A stretch of DNA of 64,000 nt from an uncultured Craurococcus sp. (GTDB lineage: Bacteria > Pseudomonadota > Alphaproteobacteria > Acetobacterales > Acetobacteraceae): the NCBI GenBank assembly GCA_902805545.1, contig CADCTD010000001.1, positions 124,001 to 188,000 on the forward strand, written 5' to 3'. Positions 28,513 through 36,935 of this stretch are shown here, in pieces. Numbering within the stretch: position 1 is the first letter of the stretch; each line of letters opens with the position of its first letter. Both the position numbers and the translations under genes were made by a program. The notes below the pieces were generated by a model, which searched no databases, was not told the DNA's origin, and was given only the letters and a program-made list of their open reading frames with translations.

Positions 28513-29742
28513 TCAGCTCCGCACGAGGGAACAGCCACCCTCGTTCATCGGGCGGAAGGCCTCCGTCGCCGGGGTGGTCTGGAGCAGCTTGTAGTAGTCC
28601 CACGGGCCCTTGCTCTCGGCCGGCGACTTCACCTCGAAGAGGTAGGAGGGGCAGAGCTTGCGCCCATCCGCGCGGATGGTGCCCGCGCCGAAGGCGTCGT
28701 CGTCGCAGGGCATCGCCTTCATGCGGTTGATGACCTCGACGCCCGACGCTTTGGAGGCCGCGACGCCCATATCCGCCACCGCCTTCAGGTAGTGCAGGGT
28801 GCAGGAGTAGTTGGCGATGGAGGCCATGTTCGGCCGCACATCCTTCAGGCGCGGGCGCAGCCGCTCCGACACCGCGCGGGTGCGGTCATTCAGGTCCCAG
28901 TAGAAGCTCTCGGTCAGCACCAGGCCCTGCGCGGTCCGCAGGCCGATCGCATGGACATCGGGGAGGAACATCAGCAGCGCCGCCAGCTTCACGCCGCCGC
29001 GGGTGACGCCGAATTCGGCCGCCTGCTTGATGCTGTTGATGGTGTCAGCACCGGCATTGGCGAAGCCGATGACCTTGGCGCGGGAGGCCTGGGCCTGCAG
29101 CAGGAAGGAGGAGAAGTCCGAGGTCGCCGGGAAGGGGTATTTGACGCTGCCGTTCACGCGGCCGCCCGCGGCCCTGATGAAGTTGGTCGTGTCCCGCTCC
29201 AGCGCATGGCCGAAGGCATAGTCGGCGGTGATGAAGAACCAGCTGTCGCCGCCCGCCTTCACCATGGCGCCGCCGGTCGACTTGGCGAGCATGTAGGTGT
29301 CGTACATCCAGTGGATGGTGGTCGGGCTGCACTGCGCGCCGGTCAGGTCGGATGTCGCCGAGCCGGTGTTGATATAGGCCTTGTTCTTCTCGCGGGCGAC
29401 ATTGTTGACCGCGAGGCCGACCGAGCTGGTCGGCACGTCGATGATGAGGTCGACGCCCTGGTCGTACCACTGGCGCGCGATATTCGCGCCGACATCCGGC
29501 TTGTTCTGGTGGTCGGCGGCGATGACCTCGACGGCGAAGCCTTTGTCGCCGAACTCCTGCACCGCCTGGCGGGTGCACTCGATGCCGTAGGGGCCGCTGA
29601 TGTCGCGATAGGCGCCGGACTGGTCGTTGAGCACGCCGATGCGGATGGTGTTGGCGGCCTGCGCCCGGCCGAGGCGCGGCAGGGCGGGCATCAGCGTGGC
29701 GCCGACCGAGGCGGTCAGCAGGCTGCGGCGGGTCGGGGTCAT
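28513..29742 (-). CDS. ABC transporter substrate-binding protein, Liv-type, tandem paralog 2
   Basis: MTPTRRSLLTASVGATLMPALPRLGRAQ leader; IRIGVLNDQSGAYRDISGPYG...ADHQNKPDVGANIARQWYDQGVDLIIDVPTSSVGLAV. Confidence 0.92.
   Translation of the reverse strand: MTPTRRSLLTASVGATLMPALPRLGRAQAANTIRIGVLNDQSGAYRDISGPYGIECTRQAVQEFGDKGFAVEVIAADHQNKPDVGANIARQWYDQGVDLIIDVPTSSVGLAVNNVAREKNKAYINTGSATSDLTGAQCSPTTIHWMYDTYMLAKSTGGAMVKAGGDSWFFITADYAFGHALERDTTNFIRAAGGRVNGSVKYPFPATSDFSSFLLQAQASRAKVIGFANAGADTINSIKQAAEFGVTRGGVKLAALLMFLPDVHAIGLRTAQGLVLTESFYWDLNDRTRAVSERLRPRLKDVRPNMASIANYSCTLHYLKAVADMGVAASKASGVEVINRMKAMPCDDDAFGAGTIRADGRKLCPSYLFEVKSPAESKGPWDYYKLLQTTPATEAFRPMNEGGCSLVRS
29183..29242. repeat. 60-nt perfect direct repeat inside SBP paralog 2
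   Basis: ttggtcgtgtcccgctccagcgcatggccgaaggcatagtcggcggtgatgaagaaccag, identical to 31723-31782. Confidence 0.9.
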
Positions 29743-29759
29743 CTCTCGCGTCTTTCCTC

Positions 29760-30989
29760 TCAGCTACGGACCAGGGAGCAGCCGCCCTCGGTGATCGGGC
29801 GGAAGGCTTCCTCGGCCGGGGTGGTTTGCAGCACCTTGTAGTAGTCCCACGGGCGCTTCGACTCCGCCGGGGACTTCACCTCCAGCAGGTAGGAGGGGCA
29901 GAGCTTCCGCCCGTCGGCACGGATGGTCCCGGGCCCGAAGGCATCGTCCTCGGTGGGCACCGCCTTCATGCGGTTGACGACCTCGGTCCCGGAGGCCTTG
30001 GCCGCGGCGACGCCCATGGCCTGCACCGCGCGCAGGTAGTGCAGCGTCGCCGAGTAGCAGCCGGCATGGATCTGGTTGGGGTAGAGGTTCGGCATCCGCG
30101 GCAGCACGCGTTGCGTGAAGGCGCGGGTGCGGTCGTTGAGGTCCCAGTAGAAGCTCTCGGTGCAGACCAGACCCTGCCCCGTCTCGAGGCCGATGGAATG
30201 CACGTCGGTGATGAACATCAGCATCGCCGCGAGCTTGGTGCCGCGCCGGGTGAGGCCGAATTCCGCCGCCTGCTTCACGCAGTTGATGGTGTCGGACCCG
30301 GCATTGGCGAAGCCGATGACCTTGGCGCGGGAGCTCTGCGCCTGGACGAGGAAGGAGGAGAAATCCGTCGTCGCCGGGAAGGGCGTGCGCACGGCGCCGA
30401 GCACGCGCCCGCCCGAGGCGCGGACGAAATTGCTGGTGTCCCGCTCCAGCGCATGGCCGAAGGCATAGTCGGCGGTGATGAAGAACCAAGTATCGCCGCC
30501 TGCCTTCACCATGGCGCCGCCGGTCGACTTCGACAGCATGTAGGTGTCGTAGGCCCAGTGGATCATGGTCGGCGCGCATTGCGCCCCGGTCAGGTCCGAG
30601 GTGGCAGAGCCGACATTGAGGTTCACCTTATTTTTCTCGCGGGCGACGTTGTTGACCGCGAGGCCGACCGAGCTGGTGGGGACGTCGAGGATCATGTCGA
30701 CGCCCTGGTCGTACCATTGCCGGGCAATGTTCACCCCGACATCCGGCTTGTTCTGGTGGTCGGCGAAGACCATCTCGACATTGAAGCCCTGTTGGCCGAA
30801 CTCCGTGACCGCCTGCTGCGCGCAGGCGACGGAGCTCGGGCCGGTATTGTCCTTGTAGGTGCCGGACATGTCGTTCAGCACGCCGATGCGGATGGTATTC
30901 GCCGCCTGGGCCCGTGTGAGCCGCGGCAGCGATACCGCCGCCGCGGCCGCGGCACCGGTGGCAAGCAGGCCTCTCCTCGTGGTCGTCAT
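29760..30989 (-). CDS. ABC transporter substrate-binding protein, Liv-type, tandem paralog 3
   Basis: MTTTRRGLLATGAAAAAAVSLPRLTRAQ leader; IRIGVLNDMSGTYKDNTGPSS...ADHQNKPDVGVNIARQWYDQGVDMILDVPTSSVGLAV. Confidence 0.92.
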   Translation of the reverse strand: MTTTRRGLLATGAAAAAAVSLPRLTRAQAANTIRIGVLNDMSGTYKDNTGPSSVACAQQAVTEFGQQGFNVEMVFADHQNKPDVGVNIARQWYDQGVDMILDVPTSSVGLAVNNVAREKNKVNLNVGSATSDLTGAQCAPTMIHWAYDTYMLSKSTGGAMVKAGGDTWFFITADYAFGHALERDTSNFVRASGGRVLGAVRTPFPATTDFSSFLVQAQSSRAKVIGFANAGSDTINCVKQAAEFGLTRRGTKLAAMLMFITDVHSIGLETGQGLVCTESFYWDLNDRTRAFTQRVLPRMPNLYPNQIHAGCYSATLHYLRAVQAMGVAAAKASGTEVVNRMKAVPTEDDAFGPGTIRADGRKLCPSYLLEVKSPAESKRPWDYYKVLQTTPAEEAFRPITEGGCSLVRS

Positions 30990-31055
30990 GTCCGTCTCCC
31001 TGTTCGGCGCGGGGCCGGGCGATGCATGGCCGCCCGGTCTCCCATGGTCTTTGGC

Positions 31056-32285
31056 CTAGCTGCGGACCAGCGAGCAGCCGCCTTCGTTCACCGGGCGGAA
31101 GGCCTCGTCGGCCGGGGTTGTCTGCAGCAGCTTGTAGTAGTCCCAGGCGCCCTTGCTCTCGCCCGGGGTCTTCACCTCGAAGAGATAGGCGGGGCAGAGC
31201 TTCCGGCCGTCCTCGCGGATGCGGCCCGGCCCGAAGCAGTCATCGTCGGTCGGCATGGCCTTCATGCGGGCGACCGTCGCGGCGCCGTCCTGCTTCGCCT
31301 GGGCGGCGCCCATATCGGCCACCGTCTTCAGGTAGTGCAGCGCTGCGCTGTAGCAGCCGGCATGGGACATCGCGGGCATGGCGCCGGCGAGCTGCGGCTT
31401 GACGCGGTTGGTGAAGGCGCGGGTGCGGTCGTTGAGGTCCCAGTAGAAGGTCTCGGTCAGCACCAGGCCCTGCGCCGCCTGGAGGCCAAGCGCATGCACG
31501 TCGTTCAGGAACATCAGCAGCACGGCGATCTTGGTACCGCGCCGGGTGATGCCGAACTCGGCCGCCTGCTTCACCGTGTTGACGGTGTCGGCGCCGGCAT
31601 TGGCCAGGCCGATCACCTTGGCGCGCGAGGACTGCGCCTGGACGAGGAAGGAGGAGAAGTCCGTATTGCCGAGCGGCGCACGCACGCCGCCGACGATGCG
31701 CCCGCCGGCCGCCTTGACGAAATTGGTCGTGTCCCGCTCCAGCGCATGGCCGAAGGCATAGTCGGCGGTGATGAAGAACCAGTCGGTCCCGCCCGCCTTC
31801 ACCATTGCGCCGCCGGTCGACTTCGCCAGCATGTAGGTGTCATAGGTCCAGTGGACGGTGTTCGGCGAGCATTGCGAGCCGGTGAGGTCCGCCGTCGCCG
31901 AGGTGGAGTTCAAGTAGACCTTGTTCTTCTCGCGCACCACGCCGTTGACCGCGAGGCCCACCGCGCTGTTCGGCACGTCGACGATGACATCGACGCCGTC
32001 GCGGTCGATCCATTGCCGGGCGATGTTGCTGCCGACATCGGGCTTGTTCTGGTGGTCGCCGATGATGACCTCGACATTGAAGCCGCGGCTGCCGATATCC
32101 TGGATGGCCTGGCGGACGCAGGCGACCGAGGTCGGGCCGGAGATGTCGCGGTAGACGCCGGACTGGTCGTTCAGCACGCCGATCTTCAAGGTCGGCCCGC
32201 CCTGGGCGCGGCCGGTGCCGGCAAGGGCGAAGGGGGCGGCAGCGGCGCCGGTCAGCAGGCTGCGGCGATCAAGCGACATTACCAT
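31056..32285 (-). CDS. ABC transporter substrate-binding protein, Liv-type, tandem paralog 4
   Basis: MVMSLDRRSLLTGAAAAPFALAGTGRAQ leader; LKIGVLNDQSGVYRDISGPTS...GDHQNKPDVGSNIARQWIDRDGVDVIVDVPNSAVGLAV. Confidence 0.92.
   Translation of the reverse strand: MVMSLDRRSLLTGAAAAPFALAGTGRAQGGPTLKIGVLNDQSGVYRDISGPTSVACVRQAIQDIGSRGFNVEVIIGDHQNKPDVGSNIARQWIDRDGVDVIVDVPNSAVGLAVNGVVREKNKVYLNSTSATADLTGSQCSPNTVHWTYDTYMLAKSTGGAMVKAGGTDWFFITADYAFGHALERDTTNFVKAAGGRIVGGVRAPLGNTDFSSFLVQAQSSRAKVIGLANAGADTVNTVKQAAEFGITRRGTKIAVLLMFLNDVHALGLQAAQGLVLTETFYWDLNDRTRAFTNRVKPQLAGAMPAMSHAGCYSAALHYLKTVADMGAAQAKQDGAATVARMKAMPTDDDCFGPGRIREDGRKLCPAYLFEVKTPGESKGAWDYYKLLQTTPADEAFRPVNEGGCSLVRS
31723..31782. repeat. 60-nt perfect direct repeat inside SBP paralog 4
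   Basis: Identical to 29183-29242. Confidence 0.9.
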
Positions 32286-32304
32286 GAGGCTCCTGGAAGC
32301 GGGA

Positions 32305-33037
<733 letters not shown>

Positions 33038-33045
<8 letters not shown>

Positions 33046-33814
33046 GGGCCATCGCTCCTTCGGGGGTGGCTTCGGTGCCGAGATAGGCGGCGATGACGTC
33101 GGGGTTGCGGGAAACCTCGGCGTAGTCGCCCTCGGCGAGGACGCTGCCGCGGGCGAGCACGGTGATGCGGTCGCAGAGGCCTGAGACGACCTTCAGGTTG
33201 TGCTCCACGAGAAGCACGGTGCGGCCGGCGGAGACGCGCTTCACCAGCGCCACGATGCGGTCGACATCCTCATGCGCCATGCCGGCGGTGGGCTCGTCGA
33301 GCAGCATCATCGCCGGGTCCATGGCCAGCGTCGTCGCGATCTCGAGGGCGCGCTTGCGGCCATAGGGCAGCTCGCCAGCCTGGATGCGGGAATAGGCAGT
33401 GAGGCCGACATCCTCGAGCAGCGCCATGGCGCGGTCGTCGAACTGCCGCAGCAGGCCCTCCGAGCGCCAGAAATCGAAGCTGCCGCCGCGCTGGCGCTGC
33501 AGCGCGACCCGGACGTTCTCCAGCACGGAGAGATGCGGGAAGACGGCCGAGATCTGGAAGCTGCGCACCAGGCCGAGGCGGGCGACCTCGGCCGACTTCA
33601 TCCCGGTGATATCCTTGCCGTCGTAGCGGATGGTGCCGCGTGTCGGCTGAAGGAATTTCGTCAGCAGGTTGAAGCAGGTGGTCTTGCCGGCGCCGTTCGG
33701 GCCGATCAGGCCATGGATGCTGCCGCGCCGGACCTTCAGGGCGACGTCGTTCACGGCGACGAAACCCCGGAATTCCTTCGTCAGCCCCTCGGTTTCCAGG
33801 ATGGAATCTGTCAC
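33038..33814 (-). CDS. livG: Branched-chain amino acid-type ABC ATP-binding protein (LivG-like)
   Basis: GLIGPNGAGKTTCFNLLTKFLQPTRGTI, LPYGRKRALEIATTLAMDPAMMLLDEPTAGMAHEDVDRI; GTG start inferred at 33814. Confidence 0.93.
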
Positions 33815-33860
33815 CCGGATCGTTCTCCCCGTTGCGTCCCTAGTGCCGCCCTCGTTGCGG

Positions 33861-33892
33861 CTAGGTATGGCCGCGCAACGCCCTATATGCAA
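33861..33892 (-). promoter_or_regulatory. Possible promoter of liv operon
   Basis: Minus strand TTGCAT (33892-33887), 17-bp spacer, CATACC (33869-33864) followed by TAG, about 50 bp upstream of inferred livG start. Confidence 0.25.
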
Positions 33893-33956
33893 GGGAGGCA
33901 GCGGCTTTCCGGACGTTTCTTTCGCGATATTAGCACCGGGGGGGTGGTTGCTCGGC

Positions 33957-34703
33957 TCAGCCGCGCAGGCGGAGCGCGAGCGGCGGGTCGTCGGTGGCGA
34001 TGGCATCCATGCCGAGGGCGAAGCCCCGCCGGATCGTCCCCTCGTCATTGGTGCCCCAGGCACTGACGCCGAGACCGGCGGCGCGGATCGCGGCAACCGA
34101 GGCCTCGTCCCAATCGGCGATCGTGAGGCCGAGCTCCCCGGCATGGCAGGCGCGCGAGAGGGCGACGGCGCTCTCCGGCCCCATGCCGTGCCAGGAGCGG
34201 CTGCCCATCAGCAGCACCAGCCGGTGGAAGCCGCCGGCAGCGGCGGCCGCAGCGACGGTCATCGGCTCAAAGCTCATCAGCACGGTGCGGCCGCGCATGC
34301 CGGCAGCGTCGAGCGCCGCGAGGCAGGCCGGCACGATGCCGGGATAGGGCCGGCCCGTGCCATCCGCCTTGATCTCGAGGCGGAGGATGCGCCCCGCCTG
34401 CCGCACCAGCGCCACGGTCTCGGCGAGGCCCGGCACCCCCTCCCCGCCCGTGCCCTTCAGTCGGGTCCGGCGCAGCTCGGCCATGGTCCGGGCGCGGACC
34501 GGGCCGGTGCCGTCGGTGGTGCGATCAAGCGTCGCGTCATGAATGACGGCGACCTCGCCATCAGCGGCCAGGTGGACGTCGATCTCGAGCTGCTCGGCCG
34601 GCAGGGCCAGCGCCTGGCGGAAGGCGAGCAGGCTGTTCTCCGGCCAGAGGATCGCGCCGCCGCGGTGGCTGGCGATCTCCGTCCCTATGCGTCCAGCAGC
34701 CAT
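33957..34703 (-). CDS. Glycerophosphodiester phosphodiesterase family protein
   Basis: EIASHRGGAILWPENSLLAFRQAL and LEIDVHLAADGEVAVIHDATLDRTTDGTG. Confidence 0.93.
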   Translation of the reverse strand: MAAGRIGTEIASHRGGAILWPENSLLAFRQALALPAEQLEIDVHLAADGEVAVIHDATLDRTTDGTGPVRARTMAELRRTRLKGTGGEGVPGLAETVALVRQAGRILRLEIKADGTGRPYPGIVPACLAALDAAGMRGRTVLMSFEPMTVAAAAAAGGFHRLVLLMGSRSWHGMGPESAVALSRACHAGELGLTIADWDEASVAAIRAAGLGVSAWGTNDEGTIRRGFALGMDAIATDDPPLALRLRG

Positions 34704-35635
34704 ACCGAAAAGAGCCCTTCCGCATCCGTCCAGGGCCGGCTTATGCGCCAGCCGGCGGCGGCGGCCAAGCCGGCGAGGCGCTCCGGCCGGTACTTGTGGC
34801 TGCTCTCGGTATGGATGGTCTCGCCCTCGGCGAAGCGGATGGTCCGGCCGGCGAGGCGCACGGATTGCGCCCGCCCGGAGACGAGATGCATCTCGACCCG
34901 CTCCAGCGCGGCATTCCAGACGGCGCGATGGCGGAAGGCGGCAATGTCGAAATCGGCACCGGCCTCGCGGTTGAGGCGGTGCAGCAGGTTGAGGTCGAAG
35001 GCGGCGGTGACGCCGGCGGCATCGTCATAGGCGGCCTCCAGCACCGCGGGTGCCTTCACCAGGTCGGCTCCGAGCAGCAGCCGCGCCCCCGCGCCGAGCG
35101 TCGTCCGTGCGCGGCGAAGGAAGGCGACAGCGCCCTCCGGCTCGAAATTGCCGATGGTCGAGCCAGGGAAGAATCCGAGCCGCGGCGCCGTGCCGAGCCG
35201 CCCCGGCAGGGCGAAGGGCAAGGTGAAGTCGGCGACGACCGGCAGGACCGGCAGGCCGGGACAGGCGAGGGCGACGCGGCTCGCCGCGCCTTCCAGCCAT
35301 TCGGGGGCGATATCGACCGGCACATAGGCGGCCGGGCGGTCGAGGCCAGCGAGCAGCAGCGCCGCCTTGGCGCCGTCGCCCGGGCCGAACTCGATGACGG
35401 CGCGGCCAGGCCCGACGGCCTCGGCGATGGAGGCGGCCTCCTCGGTCAGGATCCGCGTCTCCGTCCGGGTCGGATAGTATTCCGGCAGGCGGGTGATGGC
35501 CTCGAAAAGGCGGCAGCCCTCGGCATCGTAAAGCCACTTGCAGGGCAGCGTCTTCCGCGGGGCGGTGAGGCCGGCGAGCGCATCGGCGATGAGGGCGGCG
35601 CGCTGACCGGAGGCGGCGTCGATCGCGGCGCTCAC
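34685..35635 (-). CDS. egtD: L-histidine N(alpha)-methyltransferase EgtD
   Basis: KTLPCKWLYDAEGCRLFEAITRLPEYYPTRTETRIL, VIEFGPGDGAKAALLL, FFPGSTIGNFEPEGAVAFLRRAR; GTG start overlaps egtB stop. Confidence 0.94.
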   Translation of the reverse strand: MSAAIDAASGQRAALIADALAGLTAPRKTLPCKWLYDAEGCRLFEAITRLPEYYPTRTETRILTEEAASIAEAVGPGRAVIEFGPGDGAKAALLLAGLDRPAAYVPVDIAPEWLEGAASRVALACPGLPVLPVVADFTLPFALPGRLGTAPRLGFFPGSTIGNFEPEGAVAFLRRARTTLGAGARLLLGADLVKAPAVLEAAYDDAAGVTAAFDLNLLHRLNREAGADFDIAAFRHRAVWNAALERVEMHLVSGRAQSVRLAGRTIRFAEGETIHTESSHKYRPERLAGLAAAAGWRISRPWTDAEGLFSVWLLDA

Positions 35636-36822
35636 GCCGCATCCTCCGCGAGGCGCAGGCCGGTGAACTGCCAGCGGGCATCGGGCGGGAAGAAATTGCG
35701 GTAGCCCGGCCGGACATGGCCGGGCGGCGTGGCAAGCGAGCCGCCGCGCAGCACCATCTGCCCGATCATGAACTTGCCGTTGTACTCGCCGACCGCGCCC
35801 TCCCAGGGGCGGAAGCCGGGATAGGGGCGATAGGCGCTGCCGGTCCATTGCCAGGCGACATCGCGCGCCTGGAGGAAGCCGGGGATGTCCTGCGCCGCCT
35901 CCCATTCCGCCTCGGTCGGCAGGCGGCGGCCAGCCCAGCGGGCATAGGCCTCCGCCTCGTACCAGGAGACGTGGCGGACGGGCGCCGCGGGGTCGAGCGG
36001 ACGGAGACCAGCGAGGGTGAACTGGCTCCAGCCGCCCTCACGCCGGTGCCAATGCAGCGGGGCCTGCCATTCCTCGGCCTGGGCGCGCGCCCAACCTTCG
36101 CTCATCCAGAGCATCGCGGTCCGGTAGCCGCCATCCGCCATGAAGTCGAGCCACTCGCCATTCGTCACCAGCCGGTCGGCGATGCGGTAGGGTTCCAGCC
36201 AAACCTTGTGGCGCGGCGTCTCGTTGTCAAAGGCGAAGCCGGGGCCGGCGCTGCCGATCTCGCCGAGGCCCGCGGGCCCGTCGAGCATGCGGGCCGGGCC
36301 GGGAACGGAGGCCGGCTCGCGCCAGTCCGAATCATAGGTGGGCTGCAGCGGATTTTGCGCCAGGGCGTGCAGGATGTCGGTCAGCAGCAACTCCTGGTGT
36401 TGCTGCTCATGCTGCAGGCCAAGCTCGACCAGCGGCAGGACCTCGGCCGGCGGGTCCTCCAGCAGCCGGGCCATGGCGGCATCGACATTGGCGCGATAGG
36501 CGCCGACCTCGGCGGCGGAGGGGCGCGTCAGCATGCCGCGCTTCGGCCGGGCATGGCGCGGGCCGGCGGCCTCGTAATAGGAGTTGAAGAGGTAGGCGAA
36601 CTCCTCGCGGAAGCGACGGTGGCCCGGACGATGCGGCAGCAGCAGGAAGGTCTCGAAGAACCAGGTGACATGCGCCCGATGCCACTTCGCGGGGCTGGCA
36701 TCCGGCATGGACTGGATGGTCTGGTCCTCGGGGGAGAGCGGTGCGGCGAGCTTCTCCGTATGGGCGCGAACGGCAGCATAGCGGGCGGCCAGGGCGGAGA
36801 CGCCGGTATCGAGGAGGGTCAT
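35632..36822 (-). CDS. egtB: Ergothioneine biosynthesis protein EgtB (sulfoxide synthase)
   Basis: DinB-like N-terminus SPAKWHRAHVTWFFETFLL, QHEQQHQELLLTDILHAL, FGE-sulfatase C-terminus PVRHVSWYEAEAYARWAGRRLPTEAEWEAA. Confidence 0.95.
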   Translation of the reverse strand: MTLLDTGVSALAARYAAVRAHTEKLAAPLSPEDQTIQSMPDASPAKWHRAHVTWFFETFLLLPHRPGHRRFREEFAYLFNSYYEAAGPRHARPKRGMLTRPSAAEVGAYRANVDAAMARLLEDPPAEVLPLVELGLQHEQQHQELLLTDILHALAQNPLQPTYDSDWREPASVPGPARMLDGPAGLGEIGSAGPGFAFDNETPRHKVWLEPYRIADRLVTNGEWLDFMADGGYRTAMLWMSEGWARAQAEEWQAPLHWHRREGGWSQFTLAGLRPLDPAAPVRHVSWYEAEAYARWAGRRLPTEAEWEAAQDIPGFLQARDVAWQWTGSAYRPYPGFRPWEGAVGEYNGKFMIGQMVLRGGSLATPPGHVRPGYRNFFPPDARWQFTGLRLAEDAA

Positions 36823-36935
36823 CGGCCTTCGTGCTTCCTTGTCCCGCGAGCCGCTGCCGGAACGGCCGAGGGCCGGACCGGTTCCGCCGACATGGGGGCC
36901 GCGTCGCGCCTGCCCAACCGAAGATTCCCGAAAGC

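Noticed and set aside
26354-28594. 746-aa plus-strand ORF rich in His/Glu/Asp
   Set aside because: Antisense to livH and SBP1; composition is the typical reverse-frame artefact.
27981-31781. CRISPR-like repeat array from the repeated 32-nt block
   Set aside because: Copies are over 1.2 kb apart inside homologous coding sequence; they reflect gene duplication.
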